A DNA stretch of 19,120 bases from Verrucomicrobia bacterium UBA3214 (GTDB lineage: Bacteria > Verrucomicrobiota > Kiritimatiellia > RFP12 > UBA1067), in assembly GCA_002363575.1 (NCBI GenBank), contig DEWI01000001.1, positions 1 to 19,120 of the forward strand, read 5' to 3'. Within the stretch, counting starts at the first letter, position 1; each line of letters opens with the position of its first letter. The position numbers and the translations under genes were made by a program. The notes beneath the pieces are model-generated. The model was given only the letters and a program-made list of their open reading frames with translations. It did not search any database and was not told where the DNA came from. Shown here piece after piece: positions 10,729 to 17,146 of this stretch.

Positions 10729-11462
10729 TTGCTTCCTTTTTCCTTCAGCCAGACCGCCCAGATAGACAGCTCGTACAACAGACAGAGCGGCACGGCCATT
10801 ATAATCTGGCTCATCGGATCGGGCGGCGTCAGGAACATCGCGACGAAGAAAGACGATACGATGACGACGCGCCGCTTTGCGCGCAGCGCTTTGCTCGAGA
10901 CCATCCCCAGCCAGCCCAGCACGAAGATGACAAGGGGCATCTGGAAGACTAGCCCGAAGGCCATCACAGTTTTCATCACGATCGATATGTACCCCTCGAT
11001 GCGAATGGCCTCGACGGGAAGGCCGATCCACCTGTTCATCGATTGGAACGCCGTCACGACGAGCGGAAGCGTCTTCGAGTAGCAAAGGCCGGCGCCGATG
11101 ATGAAAAGCCCCGATCCCGCAATGAGAATCGAGAGGATGGCCGTGCGCTCGCGGCGCGTCAGCGCAGGGAATACGAAGCGCAGAATCGCATAGACGAGGA
11201 AGGGGAAGGCGAGGGCCGTTCCGCCCCATACGGCGATATCGATCATCGTGGAAAAGCCGCTCGTCAAATCCAGTCCGCAGACGAGTGCTTCGTCGTGCGC
11301 GGCCGGCGCTTTGAGGAACGCGAGTATCTGCGGAGAGAAGACGAGCGCCGCCACTGCGCAGAGAAACCAGGAGACGAGCGCGATCGTGAGCGACTCGCGC
11401 AATGCGCAAAGATGCGCCATCAGCGGCATCGGCGTATCTACAGGCTCCTTGCGATCTTTCAT
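10725..11462 (-). CDS. tatC: Sec-independent (Tat) protein translocase subunit TatC
   Basis: TatC is the twin-arginine signal receptor of the Tat pathway, with six membrane helices. The 245-residue protein shows the family pattern: HLCALRESL near the N-terminus (usually HLxELRxRL), FPALTRRER after the second helix, AFGLVFQMPLVIF in the middle and FLTPPDPMSQ before the last helices. The ATG at 11462 has only a weak GAAAG upstream. A second ATG at 11429 would start at MPLMAHL, with AAGGAG about 15 bases before it, so the N-terminus is uncertain by 11 residues. It is 157 bases downstream of tatA and overlaps trkH by four bases. Confidence 0.95.
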   Translation of the reverse strand: MKDRKEPVDTPMPLMAHLCALRESLTIALVSWFLCAVAALVFSPQILAFLKAPAAHDEALVCGLDLTSGFSTMIDIAVWGGTALAFPFLVYAILRFVFPALTRRERTAILSILIAGSGLFIIGAGLCYSKTLPLVVTAFQSMNRWIGLPVEAIRIEGYISIVMKTVMAFGLVFQMPLVIFVLGWLGMVSSKALRAKRRVVIVSSFFVAMFLTPPDPMSQIIMAVPLCLLYELSIWAVWLKEKGSK

Positions 11463-11476
11463 TCTTTCGTTGCGTT

Positions 11477-11504
11477 ATAATAGATGTTTTGCATCATGCG
11501 CCAA
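11477..11504 (-). promoter_or_regulatory. Possible sigma-70-type promoter for tatC-trkH-recD
   Basis: On the - strand, TTGGCG (11504-11499) and TATTAT (11482-11477) are separated by 16 bases. Transcription would start very near 11470, leaving a leader of only about eight bases before the ATG at 11462. If the real tatC start is 11429, the leader would be of normal length. The -35 element overlaps a small dyad, GCGCC-AAAC-GGCGC (11498-11511). Confidence 0.35.
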
Positions 11505-11511
11505 ACGGCGC

Positions 11512-11529
11512 GTGCGCAGGCATGCGCAC
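11512..11529. repeat. Inverted repeat between tatA and tatC
   Basis: GTGCGC-AGGCAT-GCGCAC is a perfect six-base dyad, next to the smaller dyad at 11498-11511. The two lie in the gap of 157 bases between tatA and tatC. They could form hairpins ending or protecting the tatA transcript, but no T-run follows. The rest of the gap shows no gene. Confidence 0.4.
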
Positions 11530-11619
11530 ATCCGGTTTCCACTCGCGGAATGCGGCGGGCGCGAAAAGGGCGGGCGCGGACTCGAAATCGTGGCCGGGCA
11601 CTGCGCTTGCGCTTCGCGC

Positions 11620-11901
11620 TCAAGCCTCGATGGCGGGCTCGGCGGAGGCTTCGTCGCCGTCGATCTTGAAGAAATCGTCGGCCTCGCGCGAAGCTTTCGA
11701 CCCGGCATTTGCTATTTCGTTGTCGAGATCGAGAAGCTCACGGCGAAAGCCCTCCGCCATGCGATGGAATTTCGCGCTTGCGCGCCCGATGGTCCTGGCG
11801 ACTTCCGGGAGGCGGCGCGGACCGAACACTATCAAGACCACGGCGAGCAGAATAATCCACTCGCCGAAGCCCGCGCCATCTATTATGAATGCCAGAGTCA
11901 C
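11620..11901 (-). CDS. tatA: Tat translocase pore subunit, TatA/TatB family
   Basis: This is a small single-span protein of the Tat system, 93 residues. A short N-terminal segment is followed by GFGEWIILLAVVLIVFGPRRLPEVAR (split: GFGEWI at 11-16, the hydrophobic span 16-26, FGPRRLPEVAR at 26-36), then an amphipathic helix and an acidic tail. Glu14 before the span and the FGP hinge are family hallmarks. TatA and TatB cannot be separated safely from sequence; it may serve both roles. The start is GTG, forced because the pal stop TAA lies in the same frame two codons upstream. There is no good Shine-Dalgarno sequence. It starts six bases after the pal stop, so reinitiation from pal is likely. 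Confidence 0.9.
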   Translation of the reverse strand: MTLAFIIDGAGFGEWIILLAVVLIVFGPRRLPEVARTIGRASAKFHRMAEGFRRELLDLDNEIANAGSKASREADDFFKIDGDEASAEPAIEA

Positions 11902-11907
11902 GACGGG

Positions 11908-12492
11908 TTACTTCTGGAAGATCGCGAATTCGCCGCGGCGGTTCTTCGACCACGCGCTTTCACCCGTGCCCTCGACGGCGGGGCGCTCTTCGCCGTAGCT
12001 GCGCGTCTGAATGCGGTCTTCGGCGATCCCGCTCTCGACGAGATAGTTGCGCAGGATTACCGCGCGCGCTTCGCCGAGCGACATATTGTATTCATTGGAG
12101 CCGCGTTCGTCGCAATGGCCTTCCACGACGACAACGCGATCCTGGCGGTCGGTAAGATGCTGGACGACGGCATCGACCTTGCCGATTTCGCCGCTCGAAA
12201 TGACGGTGGAGTCGAGACCGAAATAGACGGGCGCGAAGGCGACGTCGGTGCAGCGCTGGTAGAGTTCCTCGAAAGGACGGCCCTGCGCGAGAAGCGAATC
12301 GAGGTCGCCCTGCTGCGCATCCTGGCCGGCGCCGGGACCATCGACGAATTCATTGGTCTGTTCATCCTGTGCGCCGGCGGCGAGCGCGGCATCGTTGGCT
12401 CCGTCGCCTTCGGCGGCGTCGTCGTAGCGGCAGCCTGCCAGAGCGATCGCGGCGCAGACGGCCGCAGCGGTTGCGAGTGTGTTGAACTTCAT
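11908..12492 (-). CDS. pal: Peptidoglycan-associated lipoprotein, Pal/OmpA-C domain
   Basis: This is an outer-membrane lipoprotein that anchors the membrane to peptidoglycan. The protein has 194 residues. The lipobox LAGC puts the lipidated cysteine at residue 21, and Arg at +2 does not signal inner-membrane retention. An acidic, Gln/Ala/Gly-rich linker (about 22-70) precedes the OmpA-like domain with VEGHCDERGSNEYNMSLGEARA (123-144), which contains the Asp and Arg that bind diaminopimelate. The C-terminus is NRRGEFAIFQK. AAGGAG lies eight bases before the ATG. tolB and other tol genes are absent. It sits between fabG and tatA with short gaps, which suggests one transcript. Confidence 0.93.
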   Translation of the reverse strand: MKFNTLATAAAVCAAIALAGCRYDDAAEGDGANDAALAAGAQDEQTNEFVDGPGAGQDAQQGDLDSLLAQGRPFEELYQRCTDVAFAPVYFGLDSTVISSGEIGKVDAVVQHLTDRQDRVVVVEGHCDERGSNEYNMSLGEARAVILRNYLVESGIAEDRIQTRSYGEERPAVEGTGESAWSKNRRGEFAIFQK

Positions 12493-12546
12493 TTTGTTTC
12501 TCCTTGAGAATAGGGGGTGAGTCGTGAAATGTTTGCGCGCGGCGGC

Positions 12547-13290
12547 CTAGCCGATCATGCCGCCATTGACGCTGATGATCTGTCCGGTCACGTAGGACGC
12601 GTCATCGCCGGAAAGCCAAGCGACGGCATTTGCAATGTCCCGCGCAGTGCCGAAGCGCTTTAGAGGAATGGTGTCCATATAGGCTTTGCGGACGTCTTCC
12701 GGGAGCACGTCCGTCATCTTGGACTGGATAAAGCCCGGCGCGACGGCGTTGCAGCGGATGTTGCGGCTTCCCAGTTCCTTCGCGGTAGTCTTGGTGAGCG
12801 CGATTACGCCGCCTTTCGAAGCCGTATAGTTCGCCTGGCCCGCATTGCCCATGATGCCGACGACAGAAGCGATGTTGATTATCACGCCTGCGCGCTGCTT
12901 CATCATCGGGCGCGCGACTGCGCGCGTGAAGAGGAAAGTGCCTTTGAGATTGACGTTCAGAACGGCGTCCCAGTCGTCATCGCTCATTCTCATCAAGAGG
13001 CCGTCTTTCGTAATGCCGGCATTGTTGACCATTATATCGAGCGAGCCGAAGTCGGCCAAAACGGACTTGACGCACTGATCGACCTGCGCAGAGTCGGCGA
13101 CATTGACGCCGTAGGCTTTGGCCTTGACGCCGAGTTTCACGAGCGCTTCGACGGTCTCTGCGCACCAATCGGCGTTGAGATCGCATATGGCGACGTTGGC
13201 GCCTTCTTCAGCGAGACGGCGGGCGATTTCCGCGCCGATACCGCGTGCCGCGCCGGTTACGAGCGCGACTTTGCCTTGGAGGTTTGGCAT
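12547..13290 (-). CDS. fabG: 3-oxoacyl-[acyl-carrier-protein] reductase FabG
   Basis: FabG is the NADPH-dependent reductase of type II fatty acid synthesis. The 247-residue short-chain dehydrogenase shows the cofactor motif TGAARGIG (12-19), NNAG (89-92), and the catalytic set Asn114, Ser142 (in INIASVVG), Tyr155 and Lys159 (YTASK). The end [13 protein letters not shown] is characteristic of FabG. AGGA lies eight bases before the ATG. It follows fabD by 60 bases on the same strand. In many bacteria acpP comes next, but here pal follows, 54 bases downstream. Confidence 0.94.
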   Translation of the reverse strand: MPNLQGKVALVTGAARGIGAEIARRLAEEGANVAICDLNADWCAETVEALVKLGVKAKAYGVNVADSAQVDQCVKSVLADFGSLDIMVNNAGITKDGLLMRMSDDDWDAVLNVNLKGTFLFTRAVARPMMKQRAGVIINIASVVGIMGNAGQANYTASKGGVIALTKTTAKELGSRNIRCNAVAPGFIQSKMTDVLPEDVRKAYMDTIPLKRFGTARDIANAVAWLSGDDASYVTGQIISVNGGMIG

Positions 13291-13350
13291 TTGTATTTTC
13301 CTGTTTTTTGGAGATGCTGGGGGATTGGGGAGTATCGATCCGGCGCGAAT

Positions 13351-14274
13351 TCAGGCGAGCGCGGCTGTCGTTTCCGCCAGGGAAGCGAGATCTGCCACGT
13401 TGGCCGTCGCGAGCGCAGGGTCGATTTTCTTTACGAGGCCGGAAAGGACCTTGCCGGGGCCGAATTCGACGAAGCGCGTGCAGCCCATCGCCTTGGCGGT
13501 CTCTACGTCCGCCGCCCAGTTCGTCGTTCCCGTGACCTGTTCAAGCATGGTCGCGCGGATGACCGCGGGATCGGAAGAGTGCGGCTTGCCGGTGATGTTG
13601 GAAAGCACGGGGAAAGCGGGCGCTCGGAATTCCACGGTCTCGAGAACGCCGGCGAGCTTTTCGCGCGCGCTCTGCATGTACTTGGAATGGAAAGCGCCTG
13701 CCGTCGCGAGCGGAATTGCGCGCTTGATGCCGAGTTCCTTCGCTGCGGCCGCTGCGGCCGCGATCTCCTCTTTCGAGCCGGAAAGGACTTGCTGGGCGGC
13801 GGAATTGATGTTCGCCACCGTGCAACCGGTCTTCTCGCAAAGCGCCGCAAGCTGCGCGGAATCCGCGCCGACGACCGCGAGCATTCCCGACGGAACGGCC
13901 TCGCAAGCCTCCTGCATGAAACGCCCGCGCGCCTCGAGAACGCGAAGCGTGGAGTCGAAATCGAGCACGCCCGCCGCGCAAAGCGCGCTCCATTCGCCGA
14001 GCGAAAGGCCGGCCGCGCATGCAAACGCGGTGGGGCGCGCATTTTGCAGCGCGCGAAATGCGACGTAACTCGTGACGAATATCGCAGGCTGGCAGACGTT
14101 TGATTTCGTCAATTCCTCAGCAGGGCCTTCGAAACAGATTTTCTTCAAGTCGAAACCAAGGACTTCGTTCGCCTTGTCGAAGAGCGCCATCGCGGCGGCG
14201 TCGGCCTCGGCGAAATCTCTACCCATGCCGGGCGTCTGCGCCCCCTGGCCGGCGAAAATGCAGCATTCTGACAT
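13351..14274 (-). CDS. fabD: Malonyl-CoA:acyl carrier protein transacylase FabD
   Basis: FabD loads malonate onto ACP to supply fatty acid elongation. The protein has 307 residues, normal for the family. GQGAQTPGMG at 9-18 provides the oxyanion glutamine. The nucleophile is Ser91 in GLSLGEWSAL, Arg118 lies in ARGRFM, and the catalytic His196 is in AGAFHSKYM. The residue before the serine is Leu, where many enzymes have GHSxGE. No Shine-Dalgarno sequence is seen before the ATG at 14274, but FAGQGAQ at residue 7 supports this start. fabG follows, giving a fatty acid synthesis pair. Confidence 0.94.
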   Translation of the reverse strand: MSECCIFAGQGAQTPGMGRDFAEADAAAMALFDKANEVLGFDLKKICFEGPAEELTKSNVCQPAIFVTSYVAFRALQNARPTAFACAAGLSLGEWSALCAAGVLDFDSTLRVLEARGRFMQEACEAVPSGMLAVVGADSAQLAALCEKTGCTVANINSAAQQVLSGSKEEIAAAAAAAKELGIKRAIPLATAGAFHSKYMQSAREKLAGVLETVEFRAPAFPVLSNITGKPHSSDPAVIRATMLEQVTGTTNWAADVETAKAMGCTRFVEFGPGKVLSGLVKKIDPALATANVADLASLAETTAALA

Positions 14275-14313
14275 CGTAGTCGAAAGGTGTTGTTGTGTGC
14301 GTTGATTGATTTG

Positions 14314-14340
14314 GATGCGCGAAAGCGCGCGCGGCGCATC
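14314..14340. repeat. Hairpin at the 3' end of the surface repeat gene
   Basis: GATGCGC (14314-14320) and GCGCATC (14334-14340) are perfect inverted repeats around a GC-rich loop of 13 bases. The arm overlaps the stop codon of the surface repeat gene on the - strand and lies 40 bases before fabD. No T-run follows, so termination is uncertain; it may reduce read-through into fabD. Confidence 0.4.
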
Positions 14341-15079
14341 AGAAATTCGCGTTGCAGATCACCATGATAGGCAGCGGGCTCGTCTGGATGACATTGAAGA
14401 GGCCGAGCTGCACGCCGGTGAAATTCTTCGCGCCGTTGAAAACGCCGATCTGCACGCCGTCGCCGATCTCTTCGATTTCATTGACGACGCCAAGCTGCAG
14501 GCCGTGCATGCGCGTCGCGATGTTAACGCAGCCGCCGGAGACGCCGAAGAATTCGTTCGCGTCGATATTCACAAGGCCCGTCTGCCAGCCGTAGCTGATG
14601 CCGGAGTCGATATTGAGCAAGCCGGCCTGCGCGCCGTAGAATACGCCGTCGATATTGAGGAGCGCGCCCTGCAAGCCCGCGAAAGTTTCATGATCCCAGT
14701 TCAAGACGGCGCTGGCCTGCACGCCGGCCACATCGCCGCGCACGCTGTTGGCGAGCGCGCCAGCCTGTATGCCGGCGACATCGCCGCCGACAAGATTGAA
14801 TGCGGTTCCCTGTATGCCGTAAACATCGGCGAGAGTGAAGCTGGAGACGCCGGCATCTATGCCATAGACGAGGAAACTGCGCCCGAAAATCAAATCCAGC
14901 TTGAGGCCCCAGACATTCCAAGGAGTGCAAGGAGACCATTGCGGAAGCTGCAGAGGCGACGCAAGATCGATCTCGAGGGGCGTTGTATAGCGCTCTTCAC
15001 CGATGGAATACACTTCTCCGGCGGCCGCCTCCGACGCAAACAAACAGGCTGCAACCCCGAGGATCATCAGTTTCTTCAT
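14339..15079 (-). CDS. Predicted surface/outer-membrane protein made of ten G-x-Q repeats
   Basis: The protein has 246 residues and a signal peptide (MKK, hydrophobic core, cleavage near ASEAAA-GE at about 20). After a Trp/Pro-rich segment, residues 88-229 are built from ten tandem units of 14-16 residues with the core G-hydrophobic-Q-x-G-x-x-N. Cores start at 88, 103, 119, 135, 149, 164, 179, 193, 208 and 222, for example GIQAGALAN, GAQAGLLN and GVQLGLFN. Unit 179 has Ser where Gln is usual. It ends NANF; a final Phe fits outer-membrane insertion by the BAM machinery. It resembles the LA_2272-type surface repeat proteins described from Leptospira and others; function unknown. Start support is strong: AGGAGG six bases upstream. 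Confidence 0.82.
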   Translation of the reverse strand: MKKLMILGVAACLFASEAAAGEVYSIGEERYTTPLEIDLASPLQLPQWSPCTPWNVWGLKLDLIFGRSFLVYGIDAGVSSFTLADVYGIQGTAFNLVGGDVAGIQAGALANSVRGDVAGVQASAVLNWDHETFAGLQGALLNIDGVFYGAQAGLLNIDSGISYGWQTGLVNIDANEFFGVSGGCVNIATRMHGLQLGVVNEIEEIGDGVQIGVFNGAKNFTGVQLGLFNVIQTSPLPIMVICNANF

Positions 15080-15106
15080 TCTTTCCTCCTATGCTTTACG
15101 ACGCCG

Positions 15107-15126
15107 CGCCGGAACCCTTTCCGGCG
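15107..15126 (-). promoter_or_regulatory. 5' leader hairpin of the surface repeat gene
   Basis: CGCCGGAA-CCCT-TTCCGGCG is a perfect eight-pair stem with a four-base loop. It would sit within a few bases of the 5' end of the mRNA if the promoter at 15137-15165 is used, and 16 bases before the AGGAGG site. Such 5'-terminal hairpins can stabilise mRNA for abundant envelope proteins. The alternative is a terminator for antisense transcription. The role is inferred. Confidence 0.45.
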
Positions 15127-15136
15127 TAGCGGTTAT

Positions 15137-15165
15137 ATTGTCTCAAATTCCCGCGAAAATTGCAA
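15137..15165 (-). promoter_or_regulatory. Possible promoter of the surface repeat gene with operator half-site
   Basis: On the - strand TTGCAA (15165-15160) and GACAAT (15142-15137) are spaced by 17 bases, each matching four of six consensus positions. The spacer contains CAAATTCCC (15144-15152, + strand reading), the same nine bases that form one half of the palindrome at 15326-15344. Confidence 0.4.
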
Positions 15166-15325
15166 GGGGGGACGGCAAAGAACTTTCTCGAAACGCCCGC
15201 CCCAAAACCGGCGCGGCGTGCCGTAAAGTTCCTTGCCGCGGCATTGCCCAAAGATGCGCCGCAGCCGCCCCGCCCGTGAATACCCGTCCTTTGCGACTAC
15301 AAATATAGCGGAGAACGCTTGCAAA

Positions 15326-15344
15326 GGGAATTTGACAAATTCCC
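15326..15344. promoter_or_regulatory. Perfect 19-base palindrome, candidate operator
   Basis: GGGAATTTG-A-CAAATTCCC is a perfect nine-base inverted repeat with a one-base centre, the form expected for a homodimeric repressor or activator site. Its centre is 41.5 bases upstream of the centre of the -10 dyad of the ligase promoter, about four helical turns. The half-site recurs at 15144-15152. I do not recognise it as a known regulator's site. Confidence 0.55.
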
Positions 15345-15366
15345 CGAAAGCGTCACACGGCCGGGG

Positions 15367-15386
15367 GCATATATGGTATAATATGC
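15367..15386 (+). promoter_or_regulatory. Extended -10 promoter of the acyl-CoA ligase inside an inverted repeat
   Basis: TATAAT at 15377-15382 is a perfect -10 box, preceded by TGG, which fits the extended -10 pattern TGnTATAAT. No good -35 box lies 16-18 bases upstream, as expected for extended -10 promoters. The box is enclosed by GCATAT (15367-15372) and ATATGC (15381-15386), a six-base dyad with an eight-base centre, so a protein bound here would block RNA polymerase. The start codon at 15415 gives a leader of about 25 bases. Confidence 0.65.
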
Positions 15387-15414
15387 GCCAGAACAAATAA
15401 AGAAGGGGAAAGAA

Positions 15415-17073
15415 ATGACACTGCGAGACCTTCTGGAACAGAAGCAGGAGAAATTCGGCGCGCGCACGGCGATGGTCTGGCGCGAAGACGGCGCATGGGC
15501 GCGGCGCACGTGGCATGAAGTCTTCGAACGGGTGAGCGAATACGCCGAGGGCTACGGCACGCGCTTCGCGCTCGCGCCGCGCAGCGACAACACGGCGATC
15601 ATACTCGGCAATTCGCCAGTGTGGATAGAGACGTATCTTGCGCAGGCGGCGAGCGGCGTTTCCGTCGTGCCGCTCGATCCGAAGCTTCGCGCGGAGGAAG
15701 TCTCGTACATTCTGGGCAATGCCGAAGTCAAAGTCGTGACGACCGACAAGGCCCACTTGCGCATGATGATGGAGCTTGCGCCGGCGCTGCCGCATCTTCG
15801 CGCGATCGTAATTGTCGATGGCATTATTTTCGAGGGGCAGAAGATCGGCCAGGTTGAAGTCGTGGCGCTCGAGAAACTTCGCGTATCCAGAGGCGAGTGG
15901 TTCGAGACGCACAAGCCGAAACCGGACGATGTCGCCTCCATCATCTACACGTCCGGCACGACAGGCAAGCCGAAAGGCGCAATGCTCACGCACAGGAATT
16001 TCATATCCGACATCGACGGCGCGATCGGCACGTTCGGCGTCCATGTGGACGAGCGCGATTCCCTCCTCGTGGTGCTGCCGCTTTTCCATGCGTTCAGCTT
16101 CACGACGAATCTGGTGCTTGCGCTCTATATCGGCATGGAGCTGAAATTCGTGGAGTCGCTGCGCACCGTCGGGCGCGACATAAAGGAGCTGCGGCCGAGC
16201 GTCATTCTCGCCGTTCCGCTGCTCGCGGAAAAGCTTCACGACAAGCTGGAGGACGGCATCAAAGCTTCGAAGGCGGCGCGCTTCCTGATGTCGATCGGCC
16301 TGCGCGGCCTCGTCTGGCACATGGTGCGCATGAAACTCGGCGGCCGCCTGCGCTGCATCATCACCGGCGGCGCGCCTTGCCCGCGCCACGTGCTCGAAGG
16401 CTTCAAGCGCATCCACGTCAAGTTCATCGAAGGCTACGGGCTTACCGAGTGCGCGCCGGTCGTCTCCGTCACCGACTACAAATCGAACAGGATCGGGACG
16501 ATCGGGCGGCCTTGCAAAGGCGTCGAAGTCCGCCTGGCCGACAAGAACGAGAATGGCGTCGGCGAATTGCAGGTGCGCGGGCCGATAGTGATGCTCGGCT
16601 ATTTCCACAACGAGAAGGCGACGAAGGAAGTGTTTGACGGCGATTGGCTCGCGACGGGCGATCTCGCTTCGATGGACGAGGAAGGCTTCATCACGATCCG
16701 CGGGCGCAAGAAGGCGTTGATCGTGAATCGCGAAGGCAAGAACATCTATCCGGAGGAAGTCGAGAATGTCGTCTCCAAGGAGCCGTGCGTGCGCGACATC
16801 ATCGTGATCGGCTACACGCAAGGCGGCATACCCGGCGAGCGCGTCGGCGCCATCGTCTATCCGGACGAAGATTGGTTTGCCGCGCAGAACGGCGGCGCAG
16901 CGCCTTCGTGGGAAGAGATGGAGAAGGCGACCGTGAAGCATGTGCAAGAGAAGAGCGCGACGCTCGCGGACTACAAACGCATTCGCAAGGTCGTCGTGAG
17001 CCACGAGCCGCTCGAGCGCACTTCGGTCGGCAAAGTCCGTCGCGTCACTTACAAGGGGAAACTCGACGAATAG
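15415..17073 (+). CDS. Long-chain fatty acid-CoA ligase (AMP-forming)
   Basis: This enzyme activates a fatty acid or related carboxylate with ATP and CoA via an acyl-adenylate. The protein has 552 residues. Motifs in order: the P-loop YTSGTTGKPKGAMLTHRN (178-195), LPLFHAFSFT (221-230), ITGGAPCP (316-323), YGLTECAP (341-348), TGDLASMDEEGF (414-425), RGRKKALIVNREGKNIYPEEVE (hinge and A8 region, 429-450) and the catalytic lysine Lys540 in TSVGKVRR. The hinge has Ala where Asp is common. The start has GAAGGGG about six bases upstream and an extended -10 promoter before it. It resembles long-chain ligases more than acetyl-CoA synthetases; chain length is not determined. The neighbouring fabD and fabG fit a lipid context. 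Confidence 0.9.
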   Translation: MTLRDLLEQKQEKFGARTAMVWREDGAWARRTWHEVFERVSEYAEGYGTRFALAPRSDNTAIILGNSPVWIETYLAQAASGVSVVPLDPKLRAEEVSYILGNAEVKVVTTDKAHLRMMMELAPALPHLRAIVIVDGIIFEGQKIGQVEVVALEKLRVSRGEWFETHKPKPDDVASIIYTSGTTGKPKGAMLTHRNFISDIDGAIGTFGVHVDERDSLLVVLPLFHAFSFTTNLVLALYIGMELKFVESLRTVGRDIKELRPSVILAVPLLAEKLHDKLEDGIKASKAARFLMSIGLRGLVWHMVRMKLGGRLRCIITGGAPCPRHVLEGFKRIHVKFIEGYGLTECAPVVSVTDYKSNRIGTIGRPCKGVEVRLADKNENGVGELQVRGPIVMLGYFHNEKATKEVFDGDWLATGDLASMDEEGFITIRGRKKALIVNREGKNIYPEEVENVVSKEPCVRDIIVIGYTQGGIPGERVGAIVYPDEDWFAAQNGGAAPSWEEMEKATVKHVQEKSATLADYKRIRKVVVSHEPLERTSVGKVRRVTYKGKLDE

Positions 17074-17108
17074 CATTTCCAGCATTGCGGGATTCCCCGG
17101 CTCTCGCG

Positions 17109-17139
17109 GCGGCGCACCGGAAAACTCCGGCGGCGCCGC
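17109..17139. terminator. Strong GC hairpin after the acyl-CoA ligase gene
   Basis: GCGGCGC (17109-17115) pairs with GCGCCGC (17133-17139), and inside it CCGGA-AAAC-TCCGG (17117-17130) forms a second stem, separated by a small internal loop. It lies 36 bases after the ligase stop and ends seven bases before the conserved N-terminus of the next gene. The sequence after it is only weakly T-rich. It could terminate the ligase transcript or mask translation initiation of the dehydrogenase. Confidence 0.5.
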
Positions 17140-17146
17140 TTGCACG

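Larger units (their letters stand above)
15080..15414. other. Divergent intergenic control region (335 bases)
   Basis: This gap separates the divergent surface repeat gene (-) and acyl-CoA ligase gene (+). I see no protein or known RNA gene in it. It contains a leader hairpin near 15107-15126, a possible - strand promoter at 15137-15165, a GC-rich stretch 15170-15300 with the palindrome TGCCGCGGCA (15234-15243), a perfect 19-base palindrome at 15326-15344, and an extended -10 promoter inside a dyad at 15367-15386. Key parts are listed separately. Confidence 0.7.

Noticed and set aside
10729..11409. N-terminal extension of the potassium channel to 670 residues
   Set aside because: The added part is tatC in another frame. 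The ATG at 10728 has a good ribosome site and the normal family N-terminus.
11248..12507. Open frame of 419 codons on the + strand
   Set aside because: Antisense to tatC, tatA and pal, all with strong family motifs.
14306..15226. Open frame of 306 codons on the + strand with apparent repeats
   Set aside because: It is the reverse strand of the G-x-Q repeat gene, so its repeats are inherited. The - strand frame has a signal peptide and AGGAGG, which this lacks.
15170..15325. Possible small RNA in the GC-rich part of the divergent gap
   Set aside because: Only a short palindrome TGCCGCGGCA was seen; no promoter-terminator pair or known RNA family pattern could be supported.
15332..15382. TTGACA at 15332 as -35 for TATAAT at 15377
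   Set aside because: The spacing is 39 bases, far too long. The TTGACA is part of the 19-base palindrome.
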